A stretch of 64,000 nt of DNA. Source: Dipteris shenzhenensis (Eukaryota > Polypodiophyta > Polypodiopsida > Gleicheniales). The stretch lies in assembly GCA_047967505.1 (NCBI GenBank), contig CM106541.1, one strand, 5' to 3'. The position numbers and the translations under genes are program-made. The notes below the pieces were generated by a model. The model was not told the DNA's origin. It made no database searches and was given only the letters and a program-made list of their open reading frames with translations. Positions 1 to 8,956 of the stretch are shown here, piece by piece; within the stretch, counting starts at the first letter, position 1; every line of letters begins with the position of its first letter.

Positions 1-190
1 GATGAAGGCTCTGATACCAGTTGAGAGGGAAAGAATGAGAGAGAAGTACAACGGGGAGAGAGTGAGAGAGAGGAGTGACACAAAAGATGTGGGTGTGAAG
101 TGATGAGCCACACCACAAACTCATAGGTTTTATTAGGATTAGGTTTTTCACCCTATGACTGTCTTAAGACAGTCATAGGTGTCATATCTT
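1..190 (-). mobile_element. LTR and primer-binding-site fragment of a minus-strand LTR retrotransposon
   Basis: Positions 8-19 are the reverse complement of TGGTATCAGAGC, the initiator-tRNA-Met primer-binding site. On the plus side follows AG-rich LTR-like sequence beginning TGAGAGGGAAAG at about 22. It contains a perfect 28-bp palindrome at 152-179. The internal region lies left of the window and the outer LTR end is not resolved. The edge abuts the decayed chromovirus that starts by about 190-240. Confidence 0.5.
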
Positions 191-277
191 CAATAAAGGG
201 GTGGCAATGTCTATGCGTATACAGTTAGGATCGCCGATGGAAGTTCAACTGAAGTATGGGACCAAAGGGTTACCCAG

Positions 278-1837
278 TTGGAGCTTCGTATTCAAAACTA
301 TGCTGAGAAGCTTGATTTTGAAATGACCAAGCTTGCTCATGCAGATATAGCCCTGGGTATGGCGTGGCATTCTAGGAAGAATCCAGCCATTGATTGGAAA
401 AAGCACGTATATCAATTCAAGATGAATGATGTGCTTTATGTCTTGCGAGTTGAGAAAGATATATCTCAGGGACCGTTGGTTTACGTGATGAAAATCCGAA
501 AAGCTCAAGAAGAGTTTTTATTCCTTTGCACAGCATCGGTAGAGCCGGTTGATGATTCTTCGGCTAGCACTGATGTTACGCAAAATGGTGAGATGGCCAA
601 GCTGGCTAATCTTATAACAGAGGAGTTCTCTGAATATTTTAGGAATGAACTACCTTATGGGTTACCTCCAATGCGGAATGTTCAGCATAAGATTGAACTG
701 ATTCCGGGGGCAGAACCTGTAAATAGACCTCCCTATAGAATGAGTTTTACTGAAGAGGCAGAGGTGCGTAGACAACTGGAAGAATACCTCAAGTTGGGAC
801 ACATTCAACCAAGTTTCTCACCTTTTGCTTCGCCAGTGATATTAAAGAAGAAAAAGGATGATACGTTTCGCCTCTGTATAGATTACAGAGCATTGAATAA
901 TATCACTGTTAAGCACAGGTATCCGATGGCTCGGATTGATGATTTGCTAGATGCATTATATGGAGCCGTGATTTTCAGCAAGATAGATCTTAAGTGTGGC
1001 TACCATCAAATCCGGATTAGAGCCGAGGATGTGCATAAAACCGCTTTCAAAAACAGATTTGGTCATTATGAGTTTTTGGTAATGCCATTTGGACTTACCA
1101 ATGCTCCAGCGACATTCGTCATGCTTATGAACGATTTACTACGTCCGTATATCGAAAAGTTTGTGATACATTTTATTGACGATATTCTAGTATTCAGTAA
1201 AAGTATTACTGAGCATCGTGAACACCTGAGAATAGTTTTCAGTACTTTGAGGAAAGCCAATCTTTATGTAAATAAAAAGAAAACTATACTGTGTATGGTT
1301 AGGCTGGAATATTTAGGATTCATAATTACTCCAGAGGGGGTAGAAATGGATCCGAAGAAAGTGGCTGCGATACTGACTTGGCCAATCCCTCAGAGTCTGA
1401 CTGCCTTGCGATCATTCTTAGGATTTGTCCAATCTTATAGAAGGCATATCAAAGGATATTCCGAAATAGTATCGCCATTGATTGATCTGACCTCAAATAC
1501 AGTACCTTTTATATGGGGACAGAATCAACAAGAAAGTTTTAACACCATAAAACAAGCTGTGGTCACAGGACCGGTGTTAAAAATAGTTGATCCCCAGAAA
1601 CCGTTGTTCTTGGAAATCGATGCAAGTGGCATTGCGGTAGGAGCAATTCTCCTCCAAGAGGAAAGGCCAGTAGCCTTTGAAAGCAAGAAGCTTCCTCCCT
1701 CTCAAAGGAATTGGCCAACTCATGAATTGGAGTTGTATGCTGTTATCCATGCTTTGAAAACATGGAGGCATTATTTGTATGGTTCAGAGTTTTATATGGA
1801 TGTGGATTATGATACTCTGAAACATTTCTGTAAATAG
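278..1837 (+). pseudogene. Chromovirus pol remnant: protease end, reverse transcriptase, RNase H
   Basis: The first ~60 codons are the end of a retropepsin (DIALGMAWHSRKNPAIDW). RT follows with RLCIDYRALNN, KIDLKCGYHQIRI, MPFGLTNAPATF and the catalytic FIDDILVF. The RNase H start is FLEIDASGIAVGAILLQ with THELELYAVIHALKTWRHYL. The frame stops at 1837, where family members continue into the rest of RNase H; that continuation is visible in another frame after the stop. The catalytic residues survive, but the element is not functional. Confidence 0.88.
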
Positions 1838-1839
1838 CC

Positions 1840-2416
1840 TGACTTGAGGGGTCGCCAAGCTAGGTGGGCAGAGCTCATGCAGGAGTTTAATTTAACGACT
1901 CGGTACCGAAGAGTAAAAGATAATAAGGTTGCTGATGCGTTGTCTTGCATTATGCACACCTGAGTTTCACGGTATTAGAGAGTGCTCTAATGATTGAGAT
2001 TAGAGAAACTCAAAAGCTGGACGAGTTTGTCCAGAGCTTATGGCCTAAAGCTCATGTGTTTAGACCCGGCGAAAATGAAAAGGATGACCTGGCATCCAGA
2101 AAAGGCCAAACTTATGCAAGATATACCATAAGGGATGGCTGAACAGAAATGACAAGGTTGTAGTACCTAGTCAGAATGATCTGAGGCAGAGAGTCATTCG
2201 ACACAGTGCCATGATAACCCATGTGCGGGACACCCAGGAGTCGAGAAGACATATGATCTCGTGAAGTGAGATTTCTTTTGGTCAGAGATGAAAAAGCATA
2301 TTCATGAATATGTGACACGGTGTTTCTCGCGTCAGGTAAGTAAGGCCAAGCGGGTGAAGCCACCTGGACTTTTACAACCCTTAAAAATACCACTGAGTAA
2401 GTAGGAGAGCATTTCC
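1840..2416 (+). pseudogene. RNase H to integrase linker and zinc-finger remnant
   Basis: Fragments in several frames give the RNase H end (KVADALS near 1925), a tether region and an integrase HHCC remnant (HPGVEKTYDLVK, then FFWSEMKKHIHEYVTRC). Stops interrupt it near 2265 and 2400. The second Cys of the CxxC pair is replaced. Confidence 0.6.
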
Positions 2417-3163
2417 ATGGACCTTATTATAGGGCTGTCTACGACACAAGGAGGGTATGATTCTATCCTTGTGGTGGTTGATCGTCTAACCAAGATGGCT
2501 CACTTCATTCCGACTAGAGAGTCTGTTAGTGCCCCGCAAGTGGCGGATTTGTTTATTAGACATATATTTCGTCTGCATGGATTGCCTAGATCCATAGTGT
2601 CAGACAGAGATGTCAGATTTACCGGTCATTTTTGGACCGCGGTATTTGAGACACTAAGGACTGAGTTGGGAATGAGTAGTGGGGATCATCCTGAGACGGA
2701 TGGTCAAACGGAGAGAGTCAACCAGACTTTAGAGGATATGCTGAGGGCATATGTGTCACTGAGGCAACATACATGGGACAAGTGGTTGCCATTGTTGGAG
2801 TTTGCCTACAATGATAGAAAACATTCCTCTACCGGGTTCAGTCCGTTTGAGCCGAACTATGGTTATAGACCAGCCAATCCAACTATAGTTGGAGTACCTC
2901 AGAAAGTGCCTAGTGCCGCGAACTTTGTTGCTCAAATGCGGGAGATGCTAGCACTTGCGAGAGCTAATATCCGCCAGGCTATGAATAGAGCCAAGATGTA
3001 TGCGGGTGAAAACCGGTCTATAAGAGTATTTAAGGAAGGAGAAAAAGTTTTTCTCAGAGTTCCTTCGCACTCAAAGTCGTTAACTTCAGGACAGTGTGCT
3101 AAGTTATCACCTCGATACTGTGGGCCGTGGTTAATTCTAAAGAGAATAGGCAAGGTAGCCTAA
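2417..3163 (+). pseudogene. Chromovirus integrase core remnant
   Basis: The retroviral-type integrase core has its three acidic residues in recognisable contexts: MDLIIGL, VSDRDVRFTGHFW and DGQTERVNQTLEDMLRAYV. The C-terminal part (KLSPRYCGPWLILKRIGKVA) is the usual GPY/F-type module. The frame then shifts; the GPY/F end and chromodomain follow in another frame. Confidence 0.85.
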
Positions 3164-3249
3164 TCGCAGGTGTGGTTTTGTTTCAGGAGATAGAGGATAA
3201 TGCAAGGCGCAAACCAACAAGAATCCTGGACCGAGGAACAATGCAAAAT

Positions 3250-3372
3250 ACGAAATCGGAAGATACCCACGGTGTTGGTTGCATGGCATGGTCAGCCTCT
3301 ATCCGAAGCTACCTGGGAATCCGTGTACCAATTGCGGAGACTGTTCCCAGACTTTATCATCGAGGACGCTGA
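3250..3372 (+). pseudogene. Chromodomain tail of the decayed chromovirus
   Basis: The frame ending at 3372 reads IPTVLVAWHGQPLSEATWES and QLRRLFPDFIIEDADV. This is the last strand and helix of an integrase-fused chromodomain (family pattern: valine, Trp-x-Gly, then EATWE). Such domains direct chromovirus integration to chromatin. This copy lies about 20 bp before the LTR. Confidence 0.7.
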
Positions 3373-3391
3373 TGTCTGAAGAGGGAAGGAA

Positions 3392-3900
3392 TGTTACGCT
3401 CTAGCCGAGGTAGCATGACATCGGAAGAATCAGTCGACATTTCCCTTAAAGGATCTATGTTTGTAATTATTTGTTTGCGCTTCATGTAAATGATCGGGAG
3501 GGAATTAATGTCAAGGTCCTAGGTGAGGGTTGATAGCACTAGACTAGGTGGATCTAAGGCTAAGGGGCTAATGTAAGGAATGTGCCTAGGGGCAAAGGAT
3601 ATTAAAGCATCCCAAGAGAGGGGTGAAATGTTGCATTAGGAAGGCCCTATGCTGATGACATGTGGCATCTAGATCCATCTAGGGAGATAGGGCTTGTTGA
3701 GGCTAGTGAGAGAAGAGAATGAACTGTTCACGTATGCTTTTGGAATTCGAATTCTCTGTCAGCTCTCTCGTTTCAGCAAGGTTGGCTGGGTGGAACAATA
3801 GTGGTGCTTCTCCCGTGATCTGCCTGTAGGTAGTTAGTAGTTAGTGTGTGACATATTGTACAAAATGTTAACAACAAATCACGTCCTGGATGGATACCAT
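3392..3900 (+). mobile_element. Probable 3' LTR of the decayed chromovirus, right end unresolved
   Basis: TGTTACG directly follows the polypurine tract. The next ~500 bp are non-coding and AG-rich with a palindromic TTGGAATTCGAATTC near 3740. No matching second LTR exists in the window, so the CA end cannot be placed. Confidence 0.45.
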
Positions 3901-3908
3901 TTCCTTCC

Positions 3909-4181
3909 ATGACTGACGATGAGAAGAAAAAGCTAATTAAGGAAAGAAAATGCTTCAGATGTAAGAAACATAAGCCAAGGCATCCATGGCATAAATGTCC
4001 TACTCTATTAGCCAAAATGGTCAAAACCAATTCTGTACAAGGGAAAGGCAACGCATCCAAGCAGGAGGGTAAGGCTTCTACCTCCTCATCCCAAGACTCT
4101 ACGATGAACATAGAACCAAGAGTAAATGCTATCCATTCAGCCAACACGCGTGTATGGATGTGTGAACTGAATAGAGAGTAG
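3909..4181 (+). pseudogene. Retroelement gag remnant with a CCHC-like knuckle
   Basis: This short frame begins MTDDEKKKLIKERKCFRCKK and continues HKPRHPWHKCP. It has a Cys-x2-Cys followed by His and Cys as in Ty3 gag zinc knuckles, with an insertion in the knuckle. A Ser/Lys-rich linker follows. No protease or RT follows; about 550 bp later comes a polypurine tract and an LTR edge. It is most likely an internally deleted Ty3 element. Confidence 0.55.
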
Positions 4182-5079
4182 GCATATTCATTGTAGAGTA
4201 TGGACAGAGAATAAATATTTTTCTCCTCCGTGTAGAGCGTCTGATAAGATAAATAGGGCTGAAATAGGAGAGTTGGAAAAAGAGATTGAAGGTCTATAGT
4301 ATCTATAGACTAAGTAGCTCTCCATCGCAAAATCATCCATAGCCAAGATCTACCTAGTTCAATGAAAACATTTGGATGAGAGAATCGTTTTAATACTGAC
4401 CAATTTGTTGAGAATGTGTTTAAGCTTATTGAGCAGGTTACTGTAAAGAGATTTCAGCAGCTAAGTATTCATAAGAGGATTCTGAGCATGAAGAGATACT
4501 GAAGAGGCACTGCAGTGGTACTCTTGCATTTTGAATATTCAGCATCAAGAGGAACCAGAACTTGAAGATGAGATTTAAGTTCGGATTCAAAAGAGATCGT
4601 GTACTACCAGGAGAAGATTATTTGCAGATTATGAAGAGGAGATGCAAATGCAGAAGTAAAAGAGAAGCGTACGCAAGAGAAAGAGACAAGAGAGGATCCT
4701 GAAGAGAGCTTCTGCCCATTCAAGCAAGAGGGAGTGTCATGACAAGAGAAATCACTAATCTGTGATTAGTAGACATTAAAACATTATAATTATGTTACAT
4801 GTATTTGTATTTATGATCGACATCAACCGATTTGTTATGGCGGTGGATCATCCGAGTAGATAGGACTAGTCGAGCTGGAGCCACTGCTTTAAACGGCATC
4901 GAATTTGGACATGTGATACTTATTCTATTAATAAAAATGTGCACACACGTCTAGGTCCTAGGGGCAATAGGAAGGGAAGGGTGCATTGAGGTGCATTGAA
5001 TGGTAGATGCATGGGTCATAGGCTAAGGGTAGGTGTAAATGGGAAGATGAAACTTGAGTGATCTCAAGGGACATTAATG
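4182..5079 (+). mobile_element. Internal remnant and 3' LTR edge of a deleted LTR element
   Basis: Up to 4725 the sequence is non-coding and purine-rich. A polypurine tract (aagagggag, 4726-4734) precedes TGTCATGACAAG at 4735, an LTR-like start. TATTAATAAAAATG near 4930 could be a polyadenylation region. The outer LTR end is not identifiable. The stretch ends at the LINE target site. Confidence 0.4.
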
Positions 5080-6100
5080 TGTGCGGAAAAAACAGTGCTA
5101 ATTATATTACTTCGAGAACAAGATACAAGAGGTCAGCATTGTAGCTGACGGGTTGCGTTCACAAATCGGACGCAGCCCAAAAAGATAACTAAAGTAAAGC
5201 TCTCTCTCACGGAGGGATAAGGCGAGTGTGAATGAACAGCCAGAGAGGTGGTGAGTAGCGCCACCGAAGGGCCTGCGAAGCCTGCTCGAAGAAGAGGCCC
5301 TGTGTGTCCCAAACCCGGAGGAAGCGTCTCCGCTTCTCCCGACCGGCCCGGGAGTCCCCTTGTATCTGGTCCCACTGGCCTCTGAGGGTATGTATAATCT
5401 CACTCCAGAGGTCAGTCATGATCTGGGCAGTCGATAAGGAGGTGCCACCGAGGATCTGCGCGCAGCGCGAGGTCCAGATGTGCCAACCTGCGATGCTGCT
5501 GATAATCTCCCAGACTGGCTGCCTCTCTTGAAATCCTGTGCCGGCCTCCGCCAAGTGCTGCGGGATACTCTCGAGCGGCCCCCACGTCCCCTGTGTAATA
5601 AGGAATGTGGGGTCCTGCTGACAGGCCTCGAATAAATGATGAAAACCAGGTGCGGTGCTGCACCAGCAGAACGCGCCCCAAGCTCCGGTGCTACGCGAGT
5701 AAGGATCCCGAAAGTCCACGTCCACACTTCCTGGGCGCGAGTGCAACTCCATAGGCAGTGTTTTGGTGACTCCTCGTCCTCATGACAGATCTGGCAACGT
5801 CCGGACGTCCTGTCCAATCTGCCTCAACCAGCTAGCTCCCCACTGGAAGACCTTTGTGGGCAAGAAGCCACAGGAAGTAGGAGATCTTCCGCGGCCGCCA
5901 GCTCTCCCACAAGGCCTTCCAAAAGGCCTGCAAAAAGAACCTGGAAATACCCTGTGCATACCAACTAGGCCGCTGGGTGGGAGGGCGGCTCTGCATCCTC
6001 CCTAGAACTCGCCTGCCCAAAGTCGTGCTGTAGGCAAAGAAGGAGGTTGGCCCCTGACCTGTCGCAACCTCTGGCCATCTCCACTCTCCTGGGTCCCAAT
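5080..6100 (-). mobile_element. 5'-truncated L1-type LINE with 12-bp target-site duplication
   Basis: The insertion is bounded by gggacattaatg at 5068-5079 and 6101-6112. On the minus strand it carries the end of ORF2 with a reverse-transcriptase-associated zinc-binding domain (KISYFLWLLAHKGLP, then CQICHEDEESPKHCLWSC). A tail of W-rich sequence (IAGWHIWTSRCAQI, PPLWLFIHTRLIPP) follows, then a 3' UTR. One or more frameshifts near 5750-5830 break the frame. The 3' end lacks a clear poly(A). It lies in the same orientation as the host gene in intron 7. Confidence 0.85.
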
Positions 6101-6107
6101 GGGACAT
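5207..6107 (-). pseudogene. LINE ORF2 C-terminal fragment (zf-RVT domain)
   Basis: The fragment begins as WYAQGISRFFLQAFW followed by WRPRKISYFLWLLAHKG. It continues in a shifted frame through the Cys-x2-Cys...His-x4-Cys knuckle (CQICHEDEESPKHCLWSC near 5775) and ends with LWLFIHTRLIPP and a stop at 5207. This is the terminal ~300 residues of plant L1 ORF2. RT and endonuclease are absent through 5' truncation. Confidence 0.8.
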
Positions 6108-6108
6108 T

Positions 6109-6133
6109 AATGAAAGGGTATCACCCTTTCATT
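6109..6133. repeat. Perfect 11-bp inverted repeat, 3-nt loop
   Basis: aatgaaagggt (6109-6119) and accctttcatt (6123-6133) are exact reverse complements separated by atc. The left arm overlaps the right-hand LINE target duplication. Confidence 0.8.
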
Positions 6134-7469
6134 GTGAATCTCACGTAGCATTCTCTCTACCACATTGCATTCATCCGACATCTCTCTCTCCCACCTTGCA
6201 TGTAGGTCGAATACTCTCACGAGGGCGCTCTTCCCCATTGGAGGGCCAATCAGCATTCAAATTTTGCATGCATTGCACACATTTGCATTCTCGAAAAGTG
6301 TGGATTTTCACACTAACTCTCTCAAATCTCCTAGCATATCCAAACTAGCAATTTTCCTTCACGAGACGGTATGACAAAAAGACCATCTACTCATGATACA
6401 AAGACGAGAGCAAGAGGCCTATCGAAGTCCAACCAGAGGGTTATTACTGAGTCGGATAGCATGGACCAATAGTCCAAGGAGATGATACTGTTGAGGCCCA
6501 AAGAGGGATACGATAGACCCGCCGACGCGTCAACACACACATGAGAATTGGGGATCGTCCAATGTTCACTACTCCAAGGACATAGCCACCTAGAGTGATA
6601 GTAGCACTTGTCTGAGGGAGAGCTGCTATGAGGCGGCCACAAAGGTTCACTCAAATCAATCAAAAGCATCACTCTATCAGAGGTTCTCTCTCTCAACGAT
6701 GCTTGCCTCCGCCGGAGCATCTATCCGCTGAGACCGTACTACCCATTCTCAAACGACTATCACTTTGATTCCAGCGTTGGCCATGGGTGTGGATGCCCTC
6801 TTATTGGCCCCACCCTTTCAGCTCTTTCTCATTATATCTGGGCTTTTTAGTCTCAAAGACCCTTCAGTCTTTCAAAGGCTTCAATAAACTTGTAATAAAA
6901 GGGGTAGTTTTAGTGACTTTTTATTTAGCCTTGTAAGTACTTTGTACTTTAGGATGCTAAGATGTTGCCATGTAGCAGTTTTGGGAATTATCCTATAAGC
7001 ACAACTGTAAAACAACCTGCCCTAATTTCTATAAAAGGCCTAGCTGTTCCAAATGCACTCATCTTGTCATTGTACTTCCATTCATTAATGAAACTGGATT
7101 GTACAGAAGGGCTCACTGCTCAGCTGGGAATTCAATAAAGAATAATCCTTTTATGTCCTTGCGCAGCCGCTCACAAGTTATTGTGTAAGTCCAGCCCTTG
7201 ACTTACCTCTTCTCCAACTCTAAAAGGTACCTCCCTACTGCATCATCATCTCAACTCTAAAACTTAAACTAATGATGGATGCACCATCCCCCTTGATCTC
7301 ACAATATGAGATCAATTGTATCATAGGGGTGAATCTACTCCAACTCCATACATCACGCACTTGAAGGGGGGAGCTGCTCTTCTACCTTCAAGAAGTGGTC
7401 ATGGTAGAACTGGTACCTAGGGGACAGAGGAGTTTCACATGCACTTAGGACTGCCATTGGATAGAAGTA
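6134..7469. other. Intron 7 stretch without a recognised gene
   Basis: Several short frames exist but none resembles a protein. About 6770-6900 belongs to a diverged repeat also seen near 35220-35345 and 37575-37690 (shared core: a GGCCCCACC-like block, then a TTAGTCTCA...GACCCTTCAGTCTTT block, then an A/T-rich tail). Around 7080-7200 is LTR-like sequence with AATAAAG and a palindromic run, without a matching partner. Confidence 0.4.
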
Positions 7470-7850
7470 GATCTCATCTCATCAGCTGAGGATCAAGGCA
7501 GGCACACCCAGAGCGCAGCGGATCTGTAGGCTATGCACGTTGGAGGAGGGGGACAAAGAGGAGCATTTCGTATGTACTTGTCTAGTCTATTATGAAATCA
7601 GGACTGTAGACCACTCCCTCAAGTGATCCACTTCCATGACCAGGTCTACTATTAGCCTCTACTTGATTGAGATGTAGCGGCACAGGGAGACCCTACTCAA
7701 GCAAATCAGGCAACAGGAGGTGATTGTGCCACAGGAGCCAGGGATAGACCAAGCACAACGACATGTCACAGGCTTCTACGTGTTTGAGTCAGCTCCAAGA
7801 CATAGTGGAGTGGAGGAGGAGAAGCTAGCCGACATGAGGACAAAGTGGAT
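7470..7850 (+). pseudogene. Second LINE remnant: C-terminal Cys/His motif
   Basis: The plus-strand frame reads HQLRIKAGTPRAQRICRLCT and then EEGDKEEHFVCTCLVYYEIR. This Cys-x2-Cys...His-x4-Cys ending with Tyr-Tyr-Glu-Ile-Arg is typical of the C-terminus of some non-LTR reverse transcriptases. LYLIEM and RHRETLLKQIRQQE follow, broken by two stops. No RT core is nearby. Confidence 0.5.
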
Positions 7851-8604
7851 CAGTGGGAAGAGAAGACGCTGAGCTAGAGACGGGAAGAGAAGAAGGAGCT
7901 AGAGATACAGAGACCACGTGCGATGCAGTACGCATAGTGGAGGTCCAGCATATCTCAGCTCTCCTCAGCAGGGACCGTTGAGCCAAGGTGTCACTCTTGA
8001 TATGGCTCACTAGATACAGAGATCACGAAGACCATGCCCCCCCCCCACTGCAAGAGACGACTCGAAAGATACACATATGAGATATATTCGTGTCCGGTGG
8101 AGAGCTGTGGTTTTGCATTTTGAGTACTAGGTTTGAGTTTTGAGCTTTTCAATTCTTAGCATAGCACTCATCAAAGGCCCTAGAGAGCCCTTTGCCTCAG
8201 CCCACAGTGGCTTGTGTGAGTTATTTTGTCTCATAAGCCTGCAAGGCCTCTCTCTCTCTCTCTCTCCGCCCCCCCTCCTGCTGCTATCTTCTCCCCCTTC
8301 TCCACATCCATACCCTCCCCTTTCTGACATGATAGGTGAAGGGAAACTGTCTTCTACAGAATCTGTTCTAGCAAATCACATAATGTTGATAGCCCAAAGA
8401 CCAGGCCATGATGGAAACTATCTCAAGTGAATCATTTCATCCTTGAACTAATGACAAGCATCAAGGGAAAATTGACCCTTATCTGACATGAAAGACACGT
8501 ACAAAAGCCCATACATTTCCACAGTCAGCATATTGGAAGGTAGAAAACCCACAAATAAACGGCCTTCTGAGCCCTTTGGTTGAGACATGGAAAAGAAGTC
8601 CTAC
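7851..8604. other. Intron 7 stretch next to exon 7
   Basis: Only low-complexity features are visible: a C10 run near 8040 and a (TC)n tract with C-rich sequence at about 8245-8320. The remainder up to the exon 7 donor shows no coding or repeat signature. Confidence 0.4.
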
Positions 8605-8956
8605 CTTTGTTCTGTTCTGAGGGCCCTTATCGTCCTTGTATGGGGGAAGTGATTCAGTTGCAGCACGTTCCAGCAATAACAGTACATCACCAGCAAGAAC
8701 AAAAAACTCCTTATCCACCCATATGACAGGGTTGACTGTCTCTTCTACTTCAACACCATTGATCCTGCCCTTCTTATTTTTGCTGCGATAGTCCAAGGCC
8801 TTGCAGCCACTGTAGAGTGCATCCATTACCAGGGTAGATGTGACCTCTTTTTCATTAAAGAAGCATTTGACAATCGCTTTCAAAATGGTCTCTATTTTTT
8901 CCCGAGATAGACGGCGTCTCATGTTCTCTTCAACTGCTGACCAGAAACCACGAAAG
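8605..8956 (-). CDS. Exon 7 of TRAF1-like gene
   Basis: After the acceptor TTGGACAG (8957-8958) this 352-nt exon encodes SFRGFWSAVEENMRRRLSRE, then EKEVTSTLVMDALYSGCKAL, and ends with KGPQNRTK at a GTAGGA donor in phase 0. The open frame continues past the donor, but that part no longer resembles the family and is intron. The next conserved block (the family's ERRLTELGRRT-type segment) was not found in any minus-strand frame of 1-8604, so the following intron is longer than 8.6 kb. Confidence 0.9.

Larger units (their letters stand above)
190..3391 (+). mobile_element. Decayed Ty3/gypsy chromovirus, 5'-truncated
   Basis: A plus-strand pol region begins inside the protease and runs through RT, RNase H, integrase and a chromodomain tail, interrupted by stops and frameshifts. 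A polypurine tract (gaagagggaagg, about 3379-3390) precedes TGTTACG at 3392, the likely start of the 3' LTR. Gag, PBS and 5' LTR are missing. It lies in intron 7 of the TRAF1-like gene, antisense to it. Confidence 0.85.

Noticed and set aside
5107-5817. Several overlapping frames on both strands in the LINE
   Set aside because: Only the frames that follow the zf-RVT domain and C-terminal tail in order match LINE ORF2; the rest are shadows of a GC-rich region.
8479-8604. Continuation of the exon 7 frame to a stop at 8479
   Set aside because: Similarity to the family ends exactly at KGPQNRTK, where a GTAGGA donor lies; the following residues are intron translation.
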